NCBI GenBank assembly: GCA_947573485.1
Contig: CANPGB010000011.1
Coordinates: 1-64,000 of the forward strand
Direction: 5' to 3'
Source of the DNA: an uncultured Porphyromonadaceae bacterium
GTDB lineage: Bacteria; Bacteroidota; Bacteroidia; Bacteroidales; Muribaculaceae
Length of the DNA: 64,000 bases
In this document: positions 42,244-49,865 of the stretch, piece by piece
Position numbering within the stretch: the stretch's first letter is position 1
Layout: each line of letters opens with the position of its first letter
Position numbers and translations under genes: made by a program
The notes under the pieces: generated by a model
What the model was told of the DNA's origin: nothing
The model's input: the letters and a program-made list of their open reading frames with translations, nothing else
Database searches by the model: none

Positions 42244-43068
42244 CTATTCAAGGGCCGAGGCGCCGAGTATGGCAACATCGGCAAGGCGCGAAGGGCCTAT
42301 CGTGAGGTGGCGCACACTCTCGGCGTAGGGGAAGGTGGCAATCTCGGCAAGCATGGCCTCGCTGTAGAGGCTGTAGGCGTCTGAAATACCACCACCGATA
42401 ACTATGGCATCGGGGTCGTAGGCAAACATCACCGCTTTCACCAGGCGCCCTACGTTGGTGCCGAAATCCTGCCATATGGCCAGCGCGGCAGAGTCGCCCC
42501 GGCGTGCCGCTTCGGCGGCGTCTTTGCCCGTTGTGGCATATTCGCGCACAAAGAAGCCGCTGCTGCAGTAAGCCTCGAAGTTGCTGTCGCGGTAGGGTAG
42601 CTCGCCCACCTCACCGGCACCCGTGTTACGCCCGCAGTAGAGGCGGCCGTCGAGCACCAGACCCGAGCCCACGCCCGTGCCGAGAGTCAGCCCAACAAGG
42701 CTGCGGGCGTCTTTGCCTGCCCCGAAGAGTTTCTCGCCGAGGGCAAAGCAGTTGGCGTCGTTATTCACCGCCACGGGTATGCCGAAGCGGTCTTCAAGAA
42801 TCTTTTTGAGATGCACCTCGCGCCACGAGGGGATGTTTACGGCATTGTATACTATGCCTTTTTCGGCGTCGACGAGCGTGGGCACGCCTATGCCTATTGA
42901 GCTTACCTCGGCGGTGAGATGTGACGATATGAGGGCCGTGAGTGCGTCAAGCACCACCTCCTCGCTTTCCTTGGCAGGACAAGGCCGAATCTCTTTTTCG
43001 ACAATTTGGCCTGCATCTACAAGGCCTATGCGCATGTTGGTGCCTCCAAGGTCTATTCCAATTTTCAT
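42244..43068 (-). CDS. ROK family sugar kinase
   Basis: 274-residue kinase: phosphate loop IGIDLGGTNMRIGLVD, catalytic Asp in AVNNDANCFALGE, GLTLGTGVGSGLVLDG, and adenosine site AIVIGGGISDAYSLY. The zinc motif CxCGxxGCxE of classical ROK proteins is absent (the corresponding stretch reads GAGEVGELPYRDSNFEAYCSS), which also occurs in other Bacteroidetes ROK kinases. No helix-turn-helix domain is present, so it is an enzyme, not a repressor. It likely phosphorylates a hexose or amino sugar released by the GH2 enzyme. Confidence 0.88.
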   Translation of the reverse strand: MKIGIDLGGTNMRIGLVDAGQIVEKEIRPCPAKESEEVVLDALTALISSHLTAEVSSIGIGVPTLVDAEKGIVYNAVNIPSWREVHLKKILEDRFGIPVAVNNDANCFALGEKLFGAGKDARSLVGLTLGTGVGSGLVLDGRLYCGRNTGAGEVGELPYRDSNFEAYCSSGFFVREYATTGKDAAEAARRGDSAALAIWQDFGTNVGRLVKAVMFAYDPDAIVIGGGISDAYSLYSEAMLAEIATFPYAESVRHLTIGPSRLADVAILGASALE

Positions 43069-43149
43069 TGCAATTGTGTACGGTTAAGGTCAGTTAGTGT
43101 TTATCAGGACATTAAGTGGTACACCGGTGCTGCGGGACCACTCCAACTG

Positions 43150-43181
43150 CAAAGTTACGAATAAGTGAGAGCAATGCCAAA
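43150..43181 (-). promoter_or_regulatory. Promoter of the ROK-GH2 operon
   Basis: On the minus strand, TTTG (43178-43181), a 20-bp spacer and TAACTTTG (43150-43157) match the consensus. An 11-bp inverted repeat (43167-43202) covers the upstream element. Confidence 0.6.
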
Positions 43182-43202
43182 TTTAATTTGAGCATTGCTC
43201 TC
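43167..43202. terminator. Perfect 11-bp inverted repeat between GH43 and the ROK promoter
   Basis: GAGAGCAATGC (43167-43177) and GCATTGCTCTC (43192-43202). It starts 24 bp past the GH43 stop and could be its terminator, but it also overlaps the TTTG element of the ROK promoter and could be an operator. No clear U-run is present. Confidence 0.5.
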
Positions 43203-43225
43203 ATAGAAGCTGTTTCTATCCGCTT

Positions 43226-44197
43226 TTACTTACAGAGAACGAGTTTGTCGCCCGACAAATCCACCTCAAAGAAGCGGGGTATGCGGATATACTCTCCGTT
43301 CACATCCTTGTGGCTGTGGCAGGCAAGCAGCGTGCGCCCCTTGAAATCGGTGAAAATCATGCCGTGGCCGTAGTTGGGAGGGGTGATAGGCTCGGGCTCC
43401 TGCACCCACGGGCCGTCGAGAGTGCCGCTCTCCGAGTATGCCACACCCTGGGTGTATACGTCGTAAATCCAGCTCGTCCATATCATGCCGAGGCGCCCCG
43501 TGCCGGTCTTGAAAACGAAGGGACCGTCGGTAACGCGGTTCGGCCCGACCTTGCCGTCGAGACGCTCGCGGCTCCAAGGCGAGTCGCTGGCGCGGAAGAG
43601 CAGGGTGCGCTCACCAGTAGTGCCGCTGAAATCGGGTTTTAGCTCTATTTTCTCGATAGTGCCGTTGTTGTTCTGCAGCCACTCGTAGCAGTACACCATG
43701 TAAGGCTTGCCGTCGGTGTCTACCCACAGGGTGCCGTCGAGAGTTGGCATGCCCGCAGGCAGATACTCGCCGTCGGAAAGAGGGCGGTAAGGGCCACCGG
43801 GCGTATCCGACGCCAGCACATGGCAGGCACGGCGCTCAATCTTGTTGCCCCCGACGGTGTCGATAATCACATCGCGGTTGGTGAAAGTGGCGAAATAGTA
43901 GAATTTATCGTTGTAGCGGTGCAACTCAGCCGCCCATATCATAGGGTCGGGACCCATCCACGAGTCAGGGTTTGTGCACGCAACATCGTAGGGGCCTGCC
44001 CAGTGCTCAAGGTCGGGGCTTTTCCATAGCTTGCCCCCTGTGCCCGTCATATAATAGAGCCCCGTGGCGCTGTCGGCCAGCACACAGGGGTCGCTAAGAC
44101 GAATTGAGTCAGTCGGAATCGTATATTCTTCGGCATCTGCCGCCGCCGTACTCAGCGCGAGGATAGCCCCGCAAAAACTTGTGATGAATTTTTTCAT
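43226..44197 (-). CDS. GH43-like glycoside hydrolase, exported
   Basis: 323-residue five-bladed propeller protein with signal peptide (MKKFITSFCGAILALSTAAADA). The N-terminal base motif is present as RLSDPCVLADSATGLYYMTGTG and the third-blade Asp as GMPTLDGTLWVDTDGKPYMVY. The position normally occupied by the catalytic Glu (E-G/A-P) reads VTDGPFVFKTGTGRLGMIWTSW, an Asp. Such TDGP forms occur in a GH43-related subgroup; activity is uncertain. Probably periplasmic, cleaving arabino- or xylo-type or related side chains. ATG 44197 is chosen for its signal peptide. Confidence 0.75.
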   Translation of the reverse strand: MKKFITSFCGAILALSTAAADAEEYTIPTDSIRLSDPCVLADSATGLYYMTGTGGKLWKSPDLEHWAGPYDVACTNPDSWMGPDPMIWAAELHRYNDKFYYFATFTNRDVIIDTVGGNKIERRACHVLASDTPGGPYRPLSDGEYLPAGMPTLDGTLWVDTDGKPYMVYCYEWLQNNNGTIEKIELKPDFSGTTGERTLLFRASDSPWSRERLDGKVGPNRVTDGPFVFKTGTGRLGMIWTSWIYDVYTQGVAYSESGTLDGPWVQEPEPITPPNYGHGMIFTDFKGRTLLACHSHKDVNGEYIRIPRFFEVDLSGDKLVLCK

Positions 44198-44275
44198 GGA
44201 ATGTCGGTTATGATTTACCCTGCAAATATCGTGATTTTTTCGCGCATGTGCAAGGCGGCGCAAGCTCTGAAATCT

Positions 44276-44324
44276 AAAAAAAGAGCCCGGCTTTCTGTCT
44301 TGTGGGAGCAGAAAGCACGGGCTC
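44276..44324 (-). terminator. Terminator of the C25-LRR operon
   Basis: GAGCCCGGCTTTCTG (44283-44297) pairs with CAGAAAGCACGGGCTC (44309-44324, one bulge). On the minus strand a run of seven U follows (44276-44282). Confidence 0.85.
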
Positions 44325-44359
44325 GATATCGTTCCGGCTGATAAGCCTATAGCTGCATA

Positions 44360-45295
44360 TTATTCAATTATAATTTTACCCGAAGCCCCACCGCAGCTTA
44401 CCACATATATTCCTGCGTCAAGATTCCGGCTTGCTCCGGGCGCTATTTCTGCGGCAAGTGAGCCGTCGGTTTTGTAAACCCGAAGGCTATGCTTCCCGGG
44501 AGCACTCAGAGTCTGACCTTTGATACTCCATTCTACTGTCGTTTCAGGAGCTTTTGCCGAAGTATATTCTTCCATCGGACGTATCTTGTCATACCCGAAC
44601 CCCGCGGCCCAGTCTGCTGCCATATCATAGTTTGAATCTACGGTGTAGAGCTCCGAGCCGCTCCCTAAATCGCGGAAAAGCACCGATATGTAAGGCGGTA
44701 CAGGATTATAGATTCTGAATTTTTGAGCCTTGCCATTTCCCTCGATAAAATAGTTCGAGGCATTGTAAGGCAAAATTACATCGCACAGATTCTCGCACCC
44801 GCAAAGGTCTAAAGACTCCTGCACATTGCTTAAATCAAGCGACTCAAGCGACGAGCATCCGTTAAAAGTGTCGTATTCGATTGCTTTCACTTTTCCTGAA
44901 ATCTCCAGGCTTTTAAGATTCTCGCAGCCATAGAAAGCTGCCCGACTTATTTCTCGGACGCTCGACGGCAGCTTAACTGACGTCAGATTATGGCAGTTGC
45001 TGAACGCTGCCACAGCCACGCGCGTCACAGCGTAGCTCGTCCCGTCATACCGTACCTCTGAAGGGATTACTACATCGCCCTCATATGTATTCTCGAAGCC
45101 GTCTGCCCAGGGTATCCCGTCAATCATCGATACTTCGTAGTTGAACAATGGACTCATGCCCGGGCGCGATACCGTCACCTCGCCGGGGGTATACCTGCTG
45201 GTGCTGTAGTAGATGCCGCCTGCCTCGAAAGTGTATTCCGCAAACATTGCGATTGCGCTCACCAGCATCAGAAGTGTGAATAGTTGTCTTTTCAT
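44360..45295 (-). CDS. BspA-like leucine-rich repeat surface protein with T9SS-like tail
   Basis: 311-residue exported protein (signal MKRQLFTLLMLVSAIAMFA). LRR_5-type repeats occupy about residues 75-185 (AVTRVAVAAFSNCHNLTSVKLPSSVREISRAAF..., SLEISGKVKAIEYDTFNGCSSLESLDLS). The last 50 residues (LRVYKTDGSLAAEIAPG ... GIYVVSCGGASGKIIIE) look like a type A secretion-system-9 sorting domain. BspA-like proteins bind matrix proteins or other cells. It starts 3 bp after the C25 gene and shares its first ten residues (MKRQLFTLLM). Confidence 0.78.
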   Translation of the reverse strand: MKRQLFTLLMLVSAIAMFAEYTFEAGGIYYSTSRYTPGEVTVSRPGMSPLFNYEVSMIDGIPWADGFENTYEGDVVIPSEVRYDGTSYAVTRVAVAAFSNCHNLTSVKLPSSVREISRAAFYGCENLKSLEISGKVKAIEYDTFNGCSSLESLDLSNVQESLDLCGCENLCDVILPYNASNYFIEGNGKAQKFRIYNPVPPYISVLFRDLGSGSELYTVDSNYDMAADWAAGFGYDKIRPMEEYTSAKAPETTVEWSIKGQTLSAPGKHSLRVYKTDGSLAAEIAPGASRNLDAGIYVVSCGGASGKIIIE

Positions 45296-45298
45296 AGC
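45266..45298. repeat. 33-bp direct repeat covering the LRR gene start (copy 1)
   Basis: CATCAGAAGTGTGAATAGTT continuing to TTTCATAGC recurs at 47672-47704 with one mismatch. It encodes the identical signal-peptide start and start codon context of the LRR and C25 genes. Confidence 0.9.
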
Positions 45299-47701
45299 TT
45301 ATTTAGTTTTGTATACGGTTTTAGTATCGAGTATCTCATTGCCTTGTTTCAGAGTTACGAAGTACAATCTGTTGTTTTGTAATTTAGGCGTGTATGAGAC
45401 GCAGTTCTCTACAACTGGCAATTCTGTAATATTGCCTTGTTGTAAGTTGTTGGCTTCCATTACTGTGAGAGAAAGATTGTTGGCTGTCTGCGTGTCAGAG
45501 ATGATTATTTCCATTTCGCTCGAAGATTTGAAACGAACGCTTTCTATCGCACTCATTTCTGAGCTTTTGGTGAGCATAACATCGTACAAAAGGAAGTGGA
45601 TAGGTTTCATGCCATGCTTGTATATATACACAAGTGTCTCCGGAGCGTTGGTTGTGAATGACAAATGATTGCCGTAATATCTTTCTATCTTTCCGTTGAG
45701 TGTGTCCCAATATGAGATATACGCAGATGTATTTCCCTTTAGTGTAATATCTGCCTGGAAATTATCGTAGTCATATGAGGCTTCAAGATTTTCGGCAATT
45801 CCATAATCTTTACCGTAATAAAGATATAACGAGGGATCTCCGATGCAATGGAATGCCCTCCTTTGGTGGACTCGATATTTACTCTTGGAGTCGGGCATTG
45901 ACTCTTCCATTTTTGACATCCCAACGAAAAACGCCTCGCCAAGTGACAGAACCGGCGAATCGAACTCATCGTCGACTGCTGTAGGGTAGGAATGGAACGT
46001 GAAATTTCGATTGGGCCAGATTGCCTTCATAACTCCTAAAGTCATTATATCGTTATAGGGCGAATAAGTTGATTGGGTTGCACCTATTACCGCAGCCGCT
46101 CCTCCTTCTTCCAACGATATGATATTCTTTGCAAAGTTATTGCTTGCTGTGAAATTGCCGCTCGAACAGTTATGGCTGAATACAACCGGGTAAACTGTAT
46201 TTGTAAGTCGGCTCAAATGAGACGTCTGAAACGACGGCCTGTGCCAACCGGTTATCGTGCCATGATCCCGATGTAATACCATATTGCAGCCACTATTGAA
46301 AGCTTCTACGATATCGTTTGTAGAACCCGTCCAGGCGGCGGCAGTTTTTAAGTGGTCTGGAAATTCAAAATTAACAGTTCCGTCACCCCATGAATTTGGA
46401 ACGACATTGCCACTCGTACTGTATATTCTCTCTACATCATCAAAGACTCCTGCCACAGCTTGGCAAACTGTTTCGGTGGTTCTTACAAAATATCGGCCGT
46501 TATCTTCTTTGCCGTCAGATAAATGAGTTCTTGAATCAATTGCATCTTCAAAATCTGCTACACCTACAAATTTTGTTCGTGACATATCCCCGTTCGGATT
46601 TGTATGGTATGCATGATTTTTGCGTATATAGGCATAGCCTTCTTTGTTGCTGGAAATTGGAATGCGCCCATAGATTAAATCAGGCAGCTGGTCGTTAGTT
46701 CCGTCCATACAGGCATAATATAAGTCTGAGTACACAGAGTAACCTCCGGCTATGGGTGCATGGTATTCTGCGGGAATGAGATTATGGTCTCCCCAAAAGA
46801 CTACATAGTAGGCATATCTATTCTTTTCATAGAAGTCCTTTACAACTTGTTTGATACTCTCCGGGGTCCACTCAGCCCGTGTTTCCATTTCCACATTGAA
46901 ACCCATCCAATTTTTTGTATGTAGAAACTCCCAGGCCGATGCTTCCAAAGAGTTATGGGCGATGATTAGATATGAGATCGGTGCAGGCGTTGAATACCTG
47001 ATAGGTGTGATATTCTTGCGCTCGTTCGTTGCATCTGTTAGAGTCGATATATATGGGTCGCCCGGCATTATCCGCGATGTTGGAGTATCTTCCAAAGCTT
47101 CGTCTGAAACCTCTATTAAGTATGAGAATTTTTTATGAATACATAGTCGTTTAATCCACGAATTATACTGCAGTGGAGCAACATTAACATACATAATATG
47201 TTCGCCTCGATAAACTTCGGTACCATTCCCTTCTGCTATTGAAGGCGGGTAAAAATAATTGGCTGAGGTAATTTTAGGTAAATTCTCAGAGGTATAGCAG
47301 AAGTCTTCTGCTACTAACTGTGGGGCACGCGCCGGACTTACTTCGATATTGTAATATACAAATTCGTCCTCAAGTATAGTTACATTGCAATCGGAGTTTT
47401 CTCCGACCACAAATCGATCATTAAAGATAGGGAGCCAAGGTCTGGTCTCTGTATCGATTTGTCCGAATCCTTTAAGTATTGGATAGAAAGCTCCTTTCTT
47501 AATGGAGTCGGGAATTAAAGTTATAGAATCAAGTTCATACGTAACTTTAATGCCATTTGAAAGGCGTTCGACTGTTTTTTTTACTTGGGGCATCTCTGCG
47601 CATTCTGATATAGTTTTGGTGTCTATATCCAAAACCAAATTTGAGAAAGCGAGAAGATGTACAACCCCAATCATCAGAAGTGTGAATAGTTGTCGTTTCA
47701 T
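45299..47701 (-). CDS. C25 (gingipain) family cysteine protease
   Basis: 800-residue exported protease. Start ATG 47701 gives the signal peptide MKRQLFTLLMIGVVHLLAFS; the frame is open for 91 more codons but they are not protein-like. An N-terminal prodomain (about 20-210) precedes the catalytic domain with ISYLIIAHNSLEASA, VVFWGDHNLIPAEYH, and the dyad His480 (VLHRDHGTITGW) and Cys512 (VFSHNCSSGNF), 32 residues apart as in RgpB (33). The region after about 640 is Ig-like, and the end (LYFVTLKQGNEILDTKTVYKTK) resembles a T9SS sorting tail. AT-rich codon use. It forms an operon with the LRR protein. Confidence 0.88.
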   Translation of the reverse strand: MKRQLFTLLMIGVVHLLAFSNLVLDIDTKTISECAEMPQVKKTVERLSNGIKVTYELDSITLIPDSIKKGAFYPILKGFGQIDTETRPWLPIFNDRFVVGENSDCNVTILEDEFVYYNIEVSPARAPQLVAEDFCYTSENLPKITSANYFYPPSIAEGNGTEVYRGEHIMYVNVAPLQYNSWIKRLCIHKKFSYLIEVSDEALEDTPTSRIMPGDPYISTLTDATNERKNITPIRYSTPAPISYLIIAHNSLEASAWEFLHTKNWMGFNVEMETRAEWTPESIKQVVKDFYEKNRYAYYVVFWGDHNLIPAEYHAPIAGGYSVYSDLYYACMDGTNDQLPDLIYGRIPISSNKEGYAYIRKNHAYHTNPNGDMSRTKFVGVADFEDAIDSRTHLSDGKEDNGRYFVRTTETVCQAVAGVFDDVERIYSTSGNVVPNSWGDGTVNFEFPDHLKTAAAWTGSTNDIVEAFNSGCNMVLHRDHGTITGWHRPSFQTSHLSRLTNTVYPVVFSHNCSSGNFTASNNFAKNIISLEEGGAAAVIGATQSTYSPYNDIMTLGVMKAIWPNRNFTFHSYPTAVDDEFDSPVLSLGEAFFVGMSKMEESMPDSKSKYRVHQRRAFHCIGDPSLYLYYGKDYGIAENLEASYDYDNFQADITLKGNTSAYISYWDTLNGKIERYYGNHLSFTTNAPETLVYIYKHGMKPIHFLLYDVMLTKSSEMSAIESVRFKSSSEMEIIISDTQTANNLSLTVMEANNLQQGNITELPVVENCVSYTPKLQNNRLYFVTLKQGNEILDTKTVYKTK

Positions 47702-47704
47702 AGC
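47672..47704. repeat. 33-bp direct repeat covering the C25 gene start (copy 2)
   Basis: Matches 45266-45298 with one mismatch (G for T), spanning the ribosome-proximal bases and the first nine codons. Confidence 0.9.
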
Positions 47705-47748
47705 ATTAGTTGTTAGAGAGTTCAAGGCTTTGATTGCTTCGCTTGTCG

Positions 47749-47778
47749 CAAAAATAATTAGTTTTTTACGGATTGCAA
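47749..47778 (-). promoter_or_regulatory. Promoter of the C25-LRR operon
   Basis: On the minus strand TTTG (47775-47778), 18-bp spacer, TATTTTTG (47749-47756). The predicted leader is about 40 nt. Confidence 0.6.
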
Positions 47779-48101
47779 AATTTGTTTGTAATAAATAACA
47801 TATATTAACAACAGTCATCTTGTTTTTATCCAATGTTACAACTTTGATATGTCGCATAATTTGCCGCAGGCACCTATGAAGAGAATGTTTTTCAAGCGTA
47901 GAGGCTTCTGCTACTACATTGGCCCTCACCGCTTTGGAATTGTGCGAGGGCGGAAAGCCCGAGACCCCCGCCACAAAATTTGTTCAAGCAAGGTGGCTTC
48001 AGCCACCGCCTAAGCCCCCACGCAGGTGCAGCCTGCTTTGAAGTTGTGCGAGGGCGGAAAGCCCGAGTTCGGGTTTCTCGCGTACTACCACAAACCGCCG
48101 C
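47779..48101. other. Interval with a 24-bp direct repeat and no clear gene
   Basis: TTGTGCGAGGGCGGAAAGCC followed by CGAG is present at 47940-47963 and 48044-48067, 104 bp apart, each followed by CCCGAG-type GC-rich sequence. The segment between contains a GTGGCTTCAGCCACC palindrome. A TATCTTTG at about 48106-48113 resembles a -7 box but lies inside the following open frame. Confidence 0.6.
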
Positions 48102-48854
48102 ATGCTATCTTTGCAGCGCAACTTTATCCTTTATCCTTTTGCCTTAAGGCCGAAGGCCTTCACCCTTTTGCTAAAATCTCCGCTCCCACATAGGCTCCGC
48201 CGCAGGCGTCCACGCCCCGACATCACCGCCGAATTTCAGCGGTGGTTCGGTCGTGCACTACGTTGGTGGGAGCGCAAAGCAATCTACACCCTCGAGCGTC
48301 AGCGCCGCGCAGGCCTCACAATCCGCGCACAAATCATCGACTGGCCCGGTACCGACACCACGCCCGTCCTAACAGCCTACATAAACTGGCTCCTCACCCG
48401 AGCCGAGTGGGCCGAAGTCGCCATTGTCTCAAAAACCACAAAAGAGGCAAAAGAGATAGCCAAAAGCATCGACCGCAAGCAGGTATTCACAGCCTCCCAC
48501 CGCAAGGCCGACCGGCTCCGAGGCTGCAACTTCCACATCTGCCTCATACATAATCTCTCAAATAAAGACTGGCGTACAGTCAACTCAGCCCTTGCCCCCG
48601 TCATACCCGACTACGGCATGGGCTGCGCCATTATCTACCACACAGGCAGTGGCACCAGTCGGCCCGAGCTCCCTCCCGCCTTCATACCGCAGCCTACTAT
48701 ACGCGAATATAAGCAGCTCCACCCTCACATCCCTTTCGACCGCCCCGAGTCAATAGAAGCAGACCCCGACCCGCCCCCAAACAATCCCTCATGCCTTACA
48801 ACCCCTAACCCCTACCTCGGAACTCCTAACCACCCACTGCTCTTGCATGGGTAA
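48102..48854 (+). CDS. Unrecognised protein, possibly 5'-truncated
   Basis: Frame of up to 250 codons. From about residue 40 the composition is protein-like (ITAEFQRWFGRALRWWERK, VLTAYINWLLTRAEWAEVAIVSKTTKEAKEIAKSI, ADRLRGCNFHICLIHNL, APVIPDYGMGCAIIYHTGS). The first 35 residues and the Pro-rich last 50 are not. The order hydrophobic strand, SKTTKEAKE helix, then DRLRG and another strand is faintly like a phage terminase or P-loop ATPase core without its Walker A. I do not assign a function. No methionine exists between residue 1 and the middle of the protein, so the true start may be non-ATG or lost. Confidence 0.4.
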   Translation: MLSLQRNFILYPFALRPKAFTLLLKSPLPHRLRRRRPRPDITAEFQRWFGRALRWWERKAIYTLERQRRAGLTIRAQIIDWPGTDTTPVLTAYINWLLTRAEWAEVAIVSKTTKEAKEIAKSIDRKQVFTASHRKADRLRGCNFHICLIHNLSNKDWRTVNSALAPVIPDYGMGCAIIYHTGSGTSRPELPPAFIPQPTIREYKQLHPHIPFDRPESIEADPDPPPNNPSCLTTPNPYLGTPNHPLLLHG

Positions 48855-48946
48855 GCGGCAGCTGCCCCGCCCCAATCGCAGCGAAGTGAAACTTGACGTA
48901 TTGTAATTCTTTATCGCGATATGGGATTTTATTTTTACCTTTGTGT

Positions 48947-49792
48947 ATGATTATATTGATAGCAGAATCGAAGACTATGACGGGGTGCGACGGCGCTGTG
49001 AGTGCTGCCGCTGCCCTGCGGCACAGGCCGCTTTTTGATGCGGAGGCCGGCGAGATAATGCACCGGCTCGATGGCTTGAGTGCCGCTGAGCTTGCGCGGG
49101 AGGTGAAACTGAGCATGCCGCTTGCCTCGCGGCTTTGCGGCATGATTTGCGAGTTTCCCGACAAGCGGCACGGCGCCCGTGCCATTGAGGCTTTTACGGG
49201 TGTGGTGTTCAAGGCTCTCGACTATGGGTCGCTGCCCGAAGCCGCCCGCAGGCGTGCGGTGAAGCGGGTGCGCCTGGTGTCGTCGCTCTACGGGTGGCTC
49301 CGGCCCGATGATATTATCAAGCCTTACCGGTTTGATTTTACGTCGAAGGTTGGCCCCACCCCGGCCCTCCCCGCAGGGGGAGGGGGTTATGTTGCAGGGG
49401 GCGATGATGCTTGCCGAACTGACCGTGTTCCGCTGGCCTCGTGGTGGCAGAGCCGTGTTACTGATGCGCTGCTCGATGAACTTGCTGCTACGGGTGAGCG
49501 TGAGATTCTGAATCTGCTGCCGGGAGATGCCGCCCGCTGCTTCGATTGGAAGCGGATAGGCGCGGTGGCCCGCGTTGTGAAGGCCGATTTTGTGGAGACG
49601 GCTCCGGGTGGAGCGCAACGCACACCAAACTCCAATATGCTCAAAACGCTGCGCGGACGTCTGCTCAGGCAGATTGTGAGCGAGGGCGTGCGCGGCATTT
49701 CGGGCTTGCTCACTCTCAGCAGCGAGAGTTATATGGCCCGCAAGGAGCAGACAGTCGAGGGCTGCATTGTGTTCGACACGGTTGCAGAGTAG
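48947..49792 (+). CDS. yaaA: YaaA/UPF0246 family peroxide-stress protein
   Basis: 281-residue protein of the YaaA (DUF328) family, which in E. coli limits iron-driven oxidative damage. Family blocks: MIILIAESKTM at the start, GVVFKALDYGSLPEA, VRLVSSLYGWLRPDDIIKPYRFDF, EILNLLPGDAARCFDWKR and the C-terminal VKADFVETAPGG ... MLKTLRGRLLRQIV. Between FDFTSKVG and DRVPLASWW is an unusual Gly/Ala/Pro-rich stretch of about 25 residues, encoded by G/C-tract DNA, where other YaaA proteins have a short conserved loop. ATG 48947 is chosen; TACCTTTG (-7 box) at 48936-48943 is only 3 bp away, implying a leaderless message. Confidence 0.85.
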   Translation: MIILIAESKTMTGCDGAVSAAAALRHRPLFDAEAGEIMHRLDGLSAAELAREVKLSMPLASRLCGMICEFPDKRHGARAIEAFTGVVFKALDYGSLPEAARRRAVKRVRLVSSLYGWLRPDDIIKPYRFDFTSKVGPTPALPAGGGGYVAGGDDACRTDRVPLASWWQSRVTDALLDELAATGEREILNLLPGDAARCFDWKRIGAVARVVKADFVETAPGGAQRTPNSNMLKTLRGRLLRQIVSEGVRGISGLLTLSSESYMARKEQTVEGCIVFDTVAE

Positions 49793-49805
49793 GGCAGAGT
49801 ACAAT

Positions 49806-49850
49806 AAAAGGGCACGCTTCGGCCAATAAGCCTGAGCGTGCCCGCTTTAT
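49806..49850. terminator. Bidirectional terminator between yaaA and the amylase gene
   Basis: GGGCACGCT (49810-49818) pairs with AGCGTGCCC (49835-49843), with AAAA before and CTTTAT after. It separates two convergent genes. Confidence 0.75.
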
Positions 49851-49865
49851 GTGTTTTGGCAATTC

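Noticed and set aside
47702..47974. A 91-codon N-terminal extension of the C25 protease
   Set aside because: The extension covers the promoter and has no protein-like features; the signal peptide begins at 47701.
48102..48854. Calling the unrecognised ORF a phage terminase
   Set aside because: There is no Walker A, no Walker B and no neighbouring phage genes; the resemblance is only a vague strand-helix pattern.
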